In this document: positions 27,078-36,675 of the stretch, in pieces
Layout: every line of letters begins with the position of its first letter
Position numbering within the stretch: the first letter of the stretch is position 1
Assembly (NCBI GenBank): GCA_003282175.1
Contig: QBZX01000005.1
Location: 1-64,000 of the forward strand
Length of the DNA: 64,000 bases
Reading direction: 5' to 3'
From: Pelagibacteraceae bacterium AG-337-G06
GTDB taxonomy: Bacteria; Pseudomonadota; Alphaproteobacteria; Pelagibacterales; AG-422-B15
The notes under the pieces: generated by a model
Database searches by the model: none
What the model saw: only the letters and a program-made list of their open reading frames with translations
Told to the model about the DNA's origin: nothing
Made by a program: the position numbers and the translations under genes

Positions 27078-27461
27078 ATGCCAGGTAGCTCTCCAAAAAG
27101 AAAAGGTGATGGATATGAAAGAGAGCTAGCTAAATATTTTAACGAAAAAGTTTTTGGTGGAGATGATCTCGTACAACGAATGCCGCTGTCTGGTGGTGGA
27201 GCAATAAAATCTTCAGGAGGAAGTGATTTAAAAAATACTCCTTATATTTATGTTGAGGCAAAGAGAACTGAAAAATTTAAAATCCATGAGTCTGTTAAGC
27301 AAGTCGAAGAAAATATTGAAACGTCTAATTCAAACTCATTTCCCGTGGTAATTACTAGAAGAAATAGGGAAACAACTGGTAATTCATTGTGTGTTTTAAG
27401 ATTAGATGACTTTATGGAACTATATAAAATATTTCTTGAAAGTAAGAAGACTGATACATGA
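27078..27461 (+). CDS. PD-(D/E)xK nuclease, Hjc-like candidate Holliday junction resolvase
   Basis: 127 residues. RKGDGYERELAKYF (8-21) with Glu14/Glu16, a serine/glycine loop RMPLSGGGAIKSSGG, Asp50 in GGSDL and E60-A-K62 in VEAKR reproduce the E...D...ExK order of PD-(D/E)xK nucleases, in the spacing of archaeal Hjc. A trailing helix with Gln75 (VKQVEENIE) and VVITRRNR complete the fold. Position between yebC and tolQ is where ruvCAB commonly lies, so a junction resolvase role is a reasonable inference. A phage-type or restriction-like nuclease is the alternative. Confidence 0.65.
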   Translation: MPGSSPKRKGDGYERELAKYFNEKVFGGDDLVQRMPLSGGGAIKSSGGSDLKNTPYIYVEAKRTEKFKIHESVKQVEENIETSNSNSFPVVITRRNRETTGNSLCVLRLDDFMELYKIFLESKKTDT

Positions 27462-27500
27462 TGCCCTATTTAAGACAATTTTTACTTTTAAGTTAATACC

Positions 27501-28205
27501 ATGGAAAATGATGCTTTAATAAGTGCAAGTCAAATTAATGATGAGTTCACTTTAATGTCTCTTTTCTTTAGAGCAGATTTAGTAGTGAAATTAGTAATTT
27601 TAATATTATTCGCTGCATCAATATTTTCATGGACAATTATTATTCACAAAATAAGGCTTTTTAGATCTTTAAATAAAATCAGTAAACAATTTGAGGAAGA
27701 ATTTTGGTCAGGACGTTCCATTAAAGAAATTGCATCTACTACGCACCATCTTTCAGAGAGTCCTATAAAGTATGTTTTTCTCGAGGCAGTAGATGAAATT
27801 GAAAAGTCTAATAAAGATGGTAAAAAAAATATTGAAAGCATTATTGATAGAATTAATAGAATAATGGAAGCTGCAATTGATTATCAAAATGAAAAACTCT
27901 CACTATACTTTAGCTATCTTGCAACTATAGGCGCAACCACGCCTTTTATCGGCCTTTTTGGTACCGTTTGGGGAATAATGAATTCTTTTCAGTCAATTGC
28001 AATATCAAGAAATACATCCTTAGCAGTGGTAGCGCCAGGAATAGCAGAAGCTCTTTTTGCAACAGCTCTAGGACTCTTAGCGGCAATACCAGCTGTAATT
28101 GCCTACAATATTTTCACAAGTCAGGTGAATGATGAGAATGCCCGCATGTATAGATTTAAAGAGCATTTTAATGTCATTTTTTCAAGAGGACTTAGTGCAA
28201 AATAA
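27501..28205 (+). CDS. tolQ: Tol-Pal system protein TolQ
   Basis: 234 residues, MotA/TolQ/ExbB proton-channel family: three membrane helices (about 28-48, 133-158, 172-195) and the signature [22 protein letters not shown]. With TolR it uses the proton gradient to energise TolA and pull the outer membrane inward during division. First gene of tolQ-tolR-tolA-tolB-pal-cpoB. No ybgC thioesterase gene precedes it. Confidence 0.95.
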   Translation: MENDALISASQINDEFTLMSLFFRADLVVKLVILILFAASIFSWTIIIHKIRLFRSLNKISKQFEEEFWSGRSIKEIASTTHHLSESPIKYVFLEAVDEIEKSNKDGKKNIESIIDRINRIMEAAIDYQNEKLSLYFSYLATIGATTPFIGLFGTVWGIMNSFQSIAISRNTSLAVVAPGIAEALFATALGLLAAIPAVIAYNIFTSQVNDENARMYRFKEHFNVIFSRGLSAK

Positions 28206-28221
28206 ACACAAGATTTTTTAA

Positions 28222-28626
28222 GTGACCAGAAATACTCATTCAAAACCTTTTAGCGATATAAATGTTACACCTTTTGTTGATGTAATGTTAGTTCTGCTGA
28301 TAATTTTTATGGTTACTGCTCCATTATTAACAGTAGGCGTGCAAGTAGATCTTCCTGAGAGTAATGCTGACTCACTTCAGTCTGATGATGAGCCAATGGA
28401 AGTAACAATCAATGAGACTGGTACAATCTATATTCAAGAAACAGAAATAGCACTGGGTGAATTAATTCCTAAAATAAAGGCAATAACTGATAATAGATTA
28501 GATACAAAGATATATGTCAGAGGAGATGAAGCAATTGATTACGGAAAAGTGATGAGAGTGCTTGGGGAGTTATCTGGATCAGGCTTTTCAAAAGTTTCTT
28601 TAATTACAAAACCTGTAAGTGATTAA
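28222..28626 (+). CDS. tolR: Tol-Pal system protein TolR
   Basis: 134 residues, ExbD/TolR family with one N-terminal membrane helix containing the essential Asp in FVDVMLVLLIIFMVTAPLL and a periplasmic domain ending FSKVSLITKP. It begins with GTG, giving MTRNTHSKPFSDINVTPFVD, the expected N terminus. Partner of TolQ, 16 bases upstream. Confidence 0.95.
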   Translation: MTRNTHSKPFSDINVTPFVDVMLVLLIIFMVTAPLLTVGVQVDLPESNADSLQSDDEPMEVTINETGTIYIQETEIALGELIPKIKAITDNRLDTKIYVRGDEAIDYGKVMRVLGELSGSGFSKVSLITKPVSD

Positions 28627-28642
28627 TTAATGGGACTCAAAT

Positions 28643-29455
28643 ATGAGAATTTCAGTTGTAGGATCAGTATTACTTCACTCATTCATCCTTTTTTTTACAG
28701 TAGTTTCACTTCCCTTATTTAATAATAACGAACTTGAGATGCCACCTATCATTCAAGTTGAACTGATAGAAATAGCAGAAAAAACAAATGTGCCTCAAAT
28801 TAGTAAAAAGAAAGAGGATAAAAAACCAGAAAAAGAAAATAAAAAAGAGGAACAAAAATTAAATCAACCAATTCAAAAGCCAAAAGAAGAAAAATCAAAT
28901 GAAAAAGTGAAAGATCCATCTACAGAAGAAAAAATTGAAACTAAAAAGATTGAGGAAAAAATGATTCAAAATATGCCAGTTAAGAAGCCAGAAATAAAAA
29001 AGAAAGATAAATTTGATCCTCTCAAGCTAGCTGAGTTAATTGACAAGCAAAAAGACACAAAGCAAACAAATCCAGAAGATATTGTTGAAAAGGATTATGA
29101 AGCTCTTGATTCAACGCCGAGTCTAGATAAACGACTAACTCTAAGTGAGGAAGATGCAATTAGAGCACAATTCATGCAATGTTGGAGTATACCACTTGGA
29201 ATCCCATATGATGAAACTATGATTGTTAAAATTAAAATATTTTTAAATACAGATGGATCACTTTTAAAGCCACCAGAAGTTGTTCAACACGAACGGATGA
29301 ATAAGCCAGGTGAAAAATATTTTAGAACACTCGCAGAGAGTGCTCTTAGGGCAGTTAGACGATGTGATCCAATCAAAGCGCCAGAAGCTGAGCGCTATGA
29401 TAATTGGAAAAATTTACAGTTGAATTTTGATCCAAGAGAGATACTAAGAGGTTAA
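28643..29455 (+). CDS. tolA: Tol-Pal system protein TolA
   Basis: 270 residues: one N-terminal membrane helix (about 5-24), a Lys/Glu-rich periplasmic stalk (50-140) and a C-terminal domain (about 160-270) with [14 protein letters not shown] and [13 protein letters not shown], each carrying one cysteine as in alphaproteobacterial TolA. It spans the periplasm to touch TolB and Pal. The stalk is low-complexity, so similarity there is uninformative; the call rests on the ends and on context. Confidence 0.92.
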   Translation: MRISVVGSVLLHSFILFFTVVSLPLFNNNELEMPPIIQVELIEIAEKTNVPQISKKKEDKKPEKENKKEEQKLNQPIQKPKEEKSNEKVKDPSTEEKIETKKIEEKMIQNMPVKKPEIKKKDKFDPLKLAELIDKQKDTKQTNPEDIVEKDYEALDSTPSLDKRLTLSEEDAIRAQFMQCWSIPLGIPYDETMIVKIKIFLNTDGSLLKPPEVVQHERMNKPGEKYFRTLAESALRAVRRCDPIKAPEAERYDNWKNLQLNFDPREILRG

Positions 29456-29457
29456 TT

Positions 29458-30780
29458 ATGAGAAAATTATTACTATACATAGTTCCTTTAATATTATTTA
29501 CTAATATTTCATATGCGTTAATTGAAATTGATATCACCGAGGGTAATCGTGAACCTCTTCCTCTTGCTATAAGTGAGTTCTTTCACGATAATAGTCCTGA
29601 AATTATAGATAAGAAAATAACAGAAAATATTAGAACAGTAATTTCTGATGACCTTGAAAGAAGTGGATTGTTCTCATCAATAGATAATAAGGCATTTATT
29701 CAAAATAATCGTGCCATGCATTTAAAACCAAGATTTGCGGATTGGAGATTAATAAAAGCTCAAGGATTGCTTACAGGTGAACTTGCCATTGAAGAGGATA
29801 GGCTAAGAGTAGAATTTCGATTATGGGATACATTTGCAGAAAAAGAAATTGAGGGATTAGTTCTTATTACAACAATTGATAATTGGAGAAGAATTAGTCA
29901 TATGATCGCAGACAAAATATATGAGAGACTTACTGGTGAGGAAGGTTATTTTGATACAAGGATAGTTTATGTCGCTGAAGAAGGTCCAAAAAACAAAAGA
30001 ATAAAAAAACTAGCAATTATGGATCAAGATGGCGCTAACCATAAATTTTTAACGAGTGGAAAAGAATTAGTATTAACTCCTAGATTTAATCCTGTAAGAC
30101 AAGAGATTACATATCTCTCATATTTTAAAAATCTGCCCAGAGTTTACTTGTTAAATATACAAACAGGAATACAAGAAGTTGTTGGTGATTTTCCAGGTAT
30201 GACTTTTGCACCTCGATTTTCTCCAGATGGTGGAAAAATTATTATGAGCTTAGCAAGAGAGGGTAACTCTGACTTATATGTCATGGATTTAACAACTCGC
30301 GTTGTTGAACGACTAACTGACAGTCCAGCAATCGATACATCCCCAAGTTATTCACCTGACGGTAAAAGAATAACATTTAATTCAGATAGAGGTGGTTCCC
30401 AACAAATTTATGTAATGGACAGCAATGGAAGAAATCAAAAAAGAATTTCAAAACAAGGAGGGAACTACGCAACTCCTGTTTGGTCACCAAGAGGCGATCT
30501 TATTGCTTTTACTAAGTTTTATCAGGGTCAATATTTTATTGGAGTTATGAGAACGGATGGAAGTGGTGAAAGATTGCTAACTGAAAACTGGTATCAAGAA
30601 GCGCCATCATGGTCATCTAATGGAAGGGTATTAATATTTTATCGTGAAACAAAAGCAAATGATGCAGGGGACGGTCACTCTTCATCCATTTGGTCTATTG
30701 ATCTGACCGGGTTTAATGAGAGAAAAATTATTACACCGGTTGACGCATCTGACCCATCTTGGTCAAAATTAATACAATAA
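29458..30780 (+). CDS. tolB: Tol-Pal system protein TolB
   Basis: 440 residues with an N-terminal signal peptide (about 1-20), an alpha/beta domain and a six-bladed beta-propeller built from repeats such as [39 protein letters not shown] and [15 protein letters not shown]. It is the periplasmic partner that binds Pal. It starts 2 bases after tolA. Full family length. Confidence 0.96.
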   Translation: MRKLLLYIVPLILFTNISYALIEIDITEGNREPLPLAISEFFHDNSPEIIDKKITENIRTVISDDLERSGLFSSIDNKAFIQNNRAMHLKPRFADWRLIKAQGLLTGELAIEEDRLRVEFRLWDTFAEKEIEGLVLITTIDNWRRISHMIADKIYERLTGEEGYFDTRIVYVAEEGPKNKRIKKLAIMDQDGANHKFLTSGKELVLTPRFNPVRQEITYLSYFKNLPRVYLLNIQTGIQEVVGDFPGMTFAPRFSPDGGKIIMSLAREGNSDLYVMDLTTRVVERLTDSPAIDTSPSYSPDGKRITFNSDRGGSQQIYVMDSNGRNQKRISKQGGNYATPVWSPRGDLIAFTKFYQGQYFIGVMRTDGSGERLLTENWYQEAPSWSSNGRVLIFYRETKANDAGDGHSSSIWSIDLTGFNERKIITPVDASDPSWSKLIQ

Positions 30781-30841
30781 GAACAATTTTGCCTGGAAAT
30801 TATAGATATTTTAAGGAATATGTAATAACTTTATCCTAGAC

Positions 30842-30870
30842 TTGTGCAAGTTAAGTTAATAGAGTACTAA
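30842..30870 (+). promoter_or_regulatory. Candidate promoter for pal
   Basis: TTGTGC (30842-30847), 17 bases, then TACTAA (30865-30870) in the 122-base gap between tolB and pal, the widest gap in the Tol cluster. The -35 half also contains CTTGTGCAAG, a small palindrome. Extra expression of the abundant lipoprotein Pal from its own promoter would be sensible, but the match is modest. Confidence 0.3.
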
Positions 30871-30902
30871 CGGCTTTGAAAATATTACGGGAGTTTAATA
30901 AA

Positions 30903-31418
30903 ATGGTTTCAACCTTTCAGAATTATACCAGATATTTGGTAGTTATATTATGTGCTTTGTTTTTGGCAGCTTGTGAAACTGTGCCGAAAGAGTCTGCAAC
31001 TTCAACTACATCAACATCAACCGCAGCTGTAGAAATTGTAGATGGTGTTTATGTTGGATCAGATACTGTTGAAATGTTAGCGGTCGATGTTCCTGATAGA
31101 ATATTTTTTGCATACGACAGCTATTCACTTACTAAAGCTGCTCAAAATACATTAGAAAAACAGGCGAAATGGTTAAAAGCCAATGGATCAGCTACAATAG
31201 CGATTGAAGGTCATGCTGATGAAAGAGGAACTAGAGAATATAACTTAGCACTCGGAGATCGCAGAGCGAATGCTGCTAAAGATTATTTGATGACACAAGG
31301 GATTAGTTCTAGCAGAGTTACAACTATCAGCTTTGGTAAGGAAAGACCCGTGAATAGCGGCTCAAATAAAAAGGCCTGGGCACAAAACAGAAGATCAGTA
31401 ACTGTAAGAACAAATTAA
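30903..31418 (+). CDS. pal: Peptidoglycan-associated lipoprotein Pal
   Basis: 171 residues from the chosen ATG. A lipoprotein signal ends at the lipobox LFLAAC, a threonine/serine-rich linker follows, and the OmpA-like peptidoglycan-binding domain contains IAIEGHADERGTREYNLALG and NRRSVTVRTN. An upstream TTG at 30876 would add nine residues, but GGGAG at 30889-30893 is 9 bases before the ATG at 30903 and gives a normal signal peptide. Pal anchors the outer membrane to the wall and is pulled by TolAB. Confidence 0.95.
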   Translation: MVSTFQNYTRYLVVILCALFLAACETVPKESATSTTSTSTAAVEIVDGVYVGSDTVEMLAVDVPDRIFFAYDSYSLTKAAQNTLEKQAKWLKANGSATIAIEGHADERGTREYNLALGDRRANAAKDYLMTQGISSSRVTTISFGKERPVNSGSNKKAWAQNRRSVTVRTN

Positions 31419-31471
31419 ATAGATATTTAATTATTCACGCCTTTATTTAGACAAAAGATAAGTCTAGGCTT

Positions 31472-32527
31472 ATGAAAAGATTTATTTTTATGATCAATAA
31501 GATTTGTCTATATACTTATGTTACTTTAATAACGCTTATAACATTTAATTCACCTCTCTATGCAGAAGAAATTCCATTAGATCAACTTATTCAAAAGTTA
31601 GAAACAATCGAAAGCAGAATTAAGGTTCTTGAAAAAGCAACTTTTAACAATACAACTTCTGGCCAAGCAAATAATTTAAGCCTTGATGATTATCAATCAA
31701 TTATTGCAAAACAATCTATTCAAATAGCAGAACTTCAAAATGAAATTCAATCTCTAACAGCCCAAATTGAAGAAATGATTTTTACAATGCAATCTACTGT
31801 TAATAATTTTAACACATTTAAAGAAGATGCAGAGTATAGATTAACAGATTTAAACACTAAAGCTGAGAATATAGAAAAAGTTCAAAAAAATGCCCAACCT
31901 AATACTTTAAGTGTAATGCAAAGTGAAATGTTTATAGCCAATGAAGATAAATTAGATTTAGAACCAAAATCACTTGGAACTATAAATATGTCAAGCTTAC
32001 CTAAAGAAGAAAATTCACCTTTTGAAGTAAAAATTAATAATGAAGGTGAGGAGCAACAAATTATTAATACAATATCGCAAGATAATATTGTGTCCCTTGG
32101 GGAGCAACCAACGCTTTTATCAATACTGCCGGAGGGTGATGAAAAAAGTCAGTATGAATATGCTATTAATTTACTTAAGCAAGGTGACTATGAAACAGCA
32201 GAAAAAGCGTTCACAGAATTTATTACCATTGGAGATGATAAAAATTATTTAAGCAATTCTCATTTTTGGCTAGCTGAGACTTATTATGTCAGAGAAAACT
32301 ATAAAGATGCTGCTAAGAATTATTTAAGTCTCTATCAAACTTTTCCAAGTGCAAACAAGGCGCCAGATGCTCTATTGAAATTAGGAATTTCATTAGTAAA
32401 CATGCAACAGAAAGAACAGGGGTGCATAACATTTATGCAACTGCAAGAGTCATACCCTGAAGCTAATCCTTCAATTATTGATAGAAGCAACTTAGAAATA
32501 AAAAGAAATGGCTGTGAAATTAGTTAA
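31472..32527 (+). CDS. cpoB: Tol-Pal accessory protein CpoB (YbgF)
   Basis: 351 residues: signal peptide to about residue 30, an N-terminal coiled coil (about 35-130), a variable linker, and C-terminal tetratricopeptide repeats (about 225-345) with YEYAINLLKQGDYETAEKAF, HFWLAETYYVRENYKDAAKNY and PDALLKLGISL. CpoB coordinates peptidoglycan synthesis with outer-membrane constriction. Last gene of the Tol cluster; its end overlaps tilS by 20 bases. Confidence 0.92.
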   Translation: MKRFIFMINKICLYTYVTLITLITFNSPLYAEEIPLDQLIQKLETIESRIKVLEKATFNNTTSGQANNLSLDDYQSIIAKQSIQIAELQNEIQSLTAQIEEMIFTMQSTVNNFNTFKEDAEYRLTDLNTKAENIEKVQKNAQPNTLSVMQSEMFIANEDKLDLEPKSLGTINMSSLPKEENSPFEVKINNEGEEQQIINTISQDNIVSLGEQPTLLSILPEGDEKSQYEYAINLLKQGDYETAEKAFTEFITIGDDKNYLSNSHFWLAETYYVRENYKDAAKNYLSLYQTFPSANKAPDALLKLGISLVNMQQKEQGCITFMQLQESYPEANPSIIDRSNLEIKRNGCEIS

Positions 32528-33599
32528 GCCAATTAATTATCAAAATATAGATAAGATCACTGATGAAGATTTTGAAAAAGAACTTAAGCTTGTTGGTATA
32601 AATACAAACTTTGCCGTCGCTCTTTCAGGTGGCCCAGATAGCTTAGCACTTTTATACCTGGCTAAAAATTTTGTAAAAAAAAATAATTTAAAATTTATAG
32701 CAATTTCAATAGACCATAGGTTGCGAGAAGACTCACCTAAAGAAATTGAATGGATAAAGAAGCTTATGAAAAAAGAAAAAGTAAGCTTTGTTTCAAAAAA
32801 AGTTATTAAAAAAATAAGTAGCTCTAATACACTTTCAACGGCTAGGAAACATCGGTACGAACTATTAACAGATGTTTGTAAAAAAAATAAATTTAAATAT
32901 TTATTAACTGCTCATCATTTAGATGATGAGATTGAAACATTTTTAATGAGGTTAATAAGAGGAAGCGGAATAAAGGGTTTATCATCTTTAAAGCCAGTAT
33001 CTAGGTATAAAGGAGGAAAGATAAGTATTGTTAGACCTTTATTAAAATATTCAAAGAAATGTTTGATTAAATATTTAGCAAAAATGAAGCAACCTTATAT
33101 TTATGATAACACAAATCAAGATATGAAGTACGATAGGTCTCGTATAAGAGCGATTACTGAAAATTTAATTAATGAGGGGTTGGATAAAAAAAGAATTCTA
33201 GAAGTTATACAAAATTTAAAAAAAGCAGATGAAGCAATTACTGTGTCAGTTAATAATTATTTAAAAAAATGTATCTCACTGGGTAGAAATAGCACTTTAA
33301 AGTTTAATAATAAAAAATTTAAAAAAGTGCCAATTGAAATACAATATCGTATTATCAATAAACTTTGTCGTCTTGTAGGCAATAAGGATAAAGTGCCTAG
33401 ATCCAGGTCTCTAAAAAGCCTTATTGACAAAATTAATACCAGAAATCTTAAAAGTCATACTTTAAATGGATGCATATTTACTGCTAAAAATGACGAAATC
33501 TTAATCTCAAAAGAAAAAAAAAGTAGCCCACTTTTGGGACAGAATTTGAAAGTAATTTTTAAAAATAAGAATTGGCCAAAATTAATAGAGCATTATTAG
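32508..33599 (+). CDS. tilS: tRNA(Ile)-lysidine synthetase
   Basis: 363 residues. The PP-loop SGGPDS is at 40-45, followed by IDHRLREDS and TAHHLDDEIETFLMRLIRGSG, the N-type ATP pyrophosphatase core of TilS. The enzyme attaches lysine to C34 of the AUA-reading isoleucine tRNA, essential for decoding AUA. The start overlaps cpoB by 20 bases; translation into this frame near the end of cpoB implies coupling. The gene sits between the Tol cluster and ftsH, as in many alphaproteobacteria. C-terminal substrate domains are short. Confidence 0.93.
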   Translation: MAVKLVKPINYQNIDKITDEDFEKELKLVGINTNFAVALSGGPDSLALLYLAKNFVKKNNLKFIAISIDHRLREDSPKEIEWIKKLMKKEKVSFVSKKVIKKISSSNTLSTARKHRYELLTDVCKKNKFKYLLTAHHLDDEIETFLMRLIRGSGIKGLSSLKPVSRYKGGKISIVRPLLKYSKKCLIKYLAKMKQPYIYDNTNQDMKYDRSRIRAITENLINEGLDKKRILEVIQNLKKADEAITVSVNNYLKKCISLGRNSTLKFNNKKFKKVPIEIQYRIINKLCRLVGNKDKVPRSRSLKSLIDKINTRNLKSHTLNGCIFTAKNDEILISKEKKSSPLLGQNLKVIFKNKNWPKLIEHY

Positions 33600-33696
33600 T
33601 GTTAAGCAATTGATATATATTGTTAAAATTTATACCTTTCTTTTCTTGCATGACGCAAAATAGTAATTACTTAATATAATGAATAATTAAAAAAAA

Positions 33697-35607
33697 ATGA
33701 ATTTCAGAAATATTACACTATGGGTATTTATTGCTCTTATCGTTTTTGGTCTATTTAATCTTTTCAGTAACACTAGCGGGGAAAGAAATGTAATTGATCT
33801 TACATATTCCCAATTCCTTGATGAAGTAGAAGCTGGGTCAGTCAAAGATGTGGTCATAAGAGGTAGCAATATTAACGGCGCGTTTGATGATGGGCGTTCT
33901 TTTAAGACCTATGCTGCAAACGATCCTACTCTTGTAGACAGGTTAAATGAAAGAGGTGTAAATATCTCTGCAGCTCCTCTTGACGATGGTTACCCTTCAC
34001 TCCTGGGAGTGCTTATTTCATGGTTCCCTATGCTATTGCTTATAGGTGTATGGATTTTCTTCATGAGACAAATGCAAGGTGGTAGAGGTGGAGCAATGGG
34101 TTTTGGAAGATCCAAAGCAAAACTTTTAACTGAAAACAAAAATAAAGTCACTTTTAATGATGTAGCAGGAATAGATGAAGCAAAGGAGGAACTTGTAGAG
34201 ATTGTAGACTTTTTAAAGGATCCAAGAAAATTTCAAAAGCTTGGTGGAAGAATTCCAAAAGGAGCATTGTTAATTGGTCCCCCCGGAACAGGTAAAACAC
34301 TTTTAGCAAGAGCTGTTGCGGGTGAAGCTGGCGTTCCATTTTTTACAATTTCGGGTTCTGACTTTGTAGAAATGTTTGTTGGCGTGGGAGCCTCAAGAGT
34401 TAGAGACATGTTTGAGCAAGGAAGAAGAAATTCTCCATGTATAATATTTATTGATGAAATTGATGCTGTCGGAAGAAGTCGTGGTGCAGGTCTCGGTGGC
34501 GGTAATGATGAAAGAGAGCAAACGTTAAATCAAATTCTTGTAGAAATGGATGGTTTTGATACTCAAGAAGGCATTATATTGGTTGCTGCAACAAACAGAC
34601 CAGATGTATTAGACCCAGCCTTATTAAGACCTGGTAGGTTTGATAGACAAGTGGTAGTTCCAAATCCAGATATTATGGGCAGAGAAGCAATTCTAAAAGT
34701 TCATATTAAGAAAATATCAGTTGCCCCTGATGTTGATATTAGAACAATCGCAAGGGGAACCCCTGGTTTCTCAGGAGCTGATTTAGCTAATATTGTTAAT
34801 GAATCTGCATTACTTGCTGCCAGAAAAAATAAAAAAATTGTTACGATGGTAGATTTTGAAGAAGCAAAAGATAAAGTCATGATGGGATCAGAGAGAAGAT
34901 CTCTTGTAATGAGTCAAGAAGAAAAAGAATTAACAGCTTATCACGAAGGAGGTCACGCTATTGTTGCTTTAAACCAACCCGCATCAGATCCTATTCATAA
35001 GGCTACAATCATACCACGTGGTAGAGCCCTAGGAATGGTTATGAGACTGCCTGAGCGAGATCAGTTATCAATGGCTAGAGAAAAGATGCTTGCTGATATC
35101 ACTGTTGCTATGGGAGGAAGAGTAGCAGAAGAAATAATTTTTGGTGACGACAAAGTGACATCGGGTGCATCTTCTGATATCGAAATGGCAACTAAGATGG
35201 CAAGAAATATGGTTACCAAATATGGAATGAGTGAAAAGCTTGGACCACTTCAGTACAGTGAAAACGAGGAAGAAGTTTTCTTGGGTAGATCAGTTCAAAA
35301 ACATCAAAATGTGTCAGAAGACACAGCGAGATTAATTGATTCTGAGATTAGAATAATTGTTGATACGTGCTATGATCTTGCAAGGAAGATCCTTACTGAT
35401 AAAATAAGTGATCTGCATACTCTTGCAAAAGGCTTAATTGAATATGAAACTTTGAATGGAGAAGAAATATTGTCGTTACTCAAGGATGGAAAAATTGACA
35501 GACCAAACCCAGAAGAGGAAATTAGCAATGCTGGCCCATCCGTACCTAAAAGTGGAAAACCTTCAACAGTTGTTCCAGGTTTCAAGCCCAAACCACAGAC
35601 TAGTTAA
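33697..35607 (+). CDS. ftsH: ATP-dependent zinc metalloprotease FtsH
   Basis: 636 residues. Two membrane helices (about 7-23 and 108-126) flank a periplasmic domain; the AAA domain has Walker A GPPGTGKT (194-201) and FIDEIDAVG, with an arginine-finger region [19 protein letters not shown]. The zinc site HEGGH lies near 416. FtsH degrades membrane proteins and, in proteobacteria, RpoH and LpxC. A TATAAT at 33675-33680 upstream may be its -10 box, without a good -35. Confidence 0.97.
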   Translation: MNFRNITLWVFIALIVFGLFNLFSNTSGERNVIDLTYSQFLDEVEAGSVKDVVIRGSNINGAFDDGRSFKTYAANDPTLVDRLNERGVNISAAPLDDGYPSLLGVLISWFPMLLLIGVWIFFMRQMQGGRGGAMGFGRSKAKLLTENKNKVTFNDVAGIDEAKEELVEIVDFLKDPRKFQKLGGRIPKGALLIGPPGTGKTLLARAVAGEAGVPFFTISGSDFVEMFVGVGASRVRDMFEQGRRNSPCIIFIDEIDAVGRSRGAGLGGGNDEREQTLNQILVEMDGFDTQEGIILVAATNRPDVLDPALLRPGRFDRQVVVPNPDIMGREAILKVHIKKISVAPDVDIRTIARGTPGFSGADLANIVNESALLAARKNKKIVTMVDFEEAKDKVMMGSERRSLVMSQEEKELTAYHEGGHAIVALNQPASDPIHKATIIPRGRALGMVMRLPERDQLSMAREKMLADITVAMGGRVAEEIIFGDDKVTSGASSDIEMATKMARNMVTKYGMSEKLGPLQYSENEEEVFLGRSVQKHQNVSEDTARLIDSEIRIIVDTCYDLARKILTDKISDLHTLAKGLIEYETLNGEEILSLLKDGKIDRPNPEEEISNAGPSVPKSGKPSTVVPGFKPKPQTS

Positions 35608-35619
35608 ACTCAATTAAAT

Positions 35620-36675
35620 ATGACTGGCACTCGTAAACTTGTTAAGTATTACGTTAGACCAATATTAAATAATAGTAAAAATAAAGACTCTCTAAAACTT
35701 GGCTCTTCCAAACTTTATTTTGATAGAATTGAATTAATTAAGAGAAATGGTAAAAACATTTCATCAAAATATCTCCATTTAAAAGAGGTTAATGGATTAT
35801 CAAGAGACATTAGTAAAATTGTACATATTCAAATAAAAAAAATAACAAAAACCAGAAAGAAAATTAAAAATTTAAAATTTAATAAACCCTTAATCATGGG
35901 AATATTAAACGTCACCCCAGATAGTTTTTCTGATGGAGGAGAATTTTTATCAGTTAAAGACGCATTCGCACAATACAAAAAGTTAAGGAAAGAGGGCGCT
36001 GCCATAGTTGACGTTGGAGGAGAGTCTACACGACCTGGGTCAAAGACAGTTCCAGCTAAAAAAGAACTTCAAAGAATAATGCCAGTTATTGATCAAATTA
36101 AAAGTAATTCAAAAAATTCTTTAGTTTCAGTTGATACAAGAAAATCTTCAGTAATGAAAGCAGTAATGGAATATAATATTGATTTTATCAATGATGTCTC
36201 GGGATTAAGGTATGACAGTAAAGTTATTAGTTTTTTAAATAATACTAAAATTCCTTTCATTATAATGCATTCAATTTCTAACCCTGCGAAAATGCAAAAT
36301 TCAATTAAATACAAAGATGTTTTGCTTGATGTTTATGATTTTTTAGAAAATCAAATAAAAAAATGTAAGTCAAAAGGCATATCTGAAAACAAAATTATAA
36401 TCGACCCCGGTATTGGCTTTGGTAAGACTCTGAAACAAAATTTGACACTTATAAAAAAGATTAGTTTGCTTCACTCGCTTGGTCTGCCAGTAATGTTAGG
36501 CAGTTCTCGAAAAAGTTTTATTGGAAAGATACAAAAAAATGAATTATACGATGATCGTACAGGGGGATCGATAGCTTCAGTTTTATACGGTCTGTCTCAA
36601 GGTATTCAAATATTCAGAGTGCATGACGTATATGAGACAAACCAAGCAATAAAAGTATATTCGAAATTAATATGA
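35620..36675 (+). CDS. folP: Dihydropteroate synthase
   Basis: 351 residues. The TIM-barrel part starts near residue 90 with PLIMGILNVTPDSFSDGG and includes VDVGGESTRPGS, SVDTRKSSV, INDVSGLRYD, IIDPGIGFGKTLKQN and LGSSRKSFIG, all dihydropteroate synthase signatures. It joins p-aminobenzoate to the pterin in folate synthesis and is the sulfonamide target. The N-terminal extension of about 90 residues is a feature of many alphaproteobacterial DHPS. The stop overlaps glmM by four bases. Confidence 0.94.
   Translation: MTGTRKLVKYYVRPILNNSKNKDSLKLGSSKLYFDRIELIKRNGKNISSKYLHLKEVNGLSRDISKIVHIQIKKITKTRKKIKNLKFNKPLIMGILNVTPDSFSDGGEFLSVKDAFAQYKKLRKEGAAIVDVGGESTRPGSKTVPAKKELQRIMPVIDQIKSNSKNSLVSVDTRKSSVMKAVMEYNIDFINDVSGLRYDSKVISFLNNTKIPFIIMHSISNPAKMQNSIKYKDVLLDVYDFLENQIKKCKSKGISENKIIIDPGIGFGKTLKQNLTLIKKISLLHSLGLPVMLGSSRKSFIGKIQKNELYDDRTGGSIASVLYGLSQGIQIFRVHDVYETNQAIKVYSKLI

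Noticed and set aside
30876-30902. TTG start for pal at 30876
   Set aside because: ATG 30903 has a ribosome site at good distance and gives a normal lipoprotein signal.
33640-33681. Heat-shock promoter for ftsH
   Set aside because: TATAAT is present at 33675-33680 and CTTG at 33645-33648, but neither a -35 box nor an RpoH -10 falls at the correct spacing.
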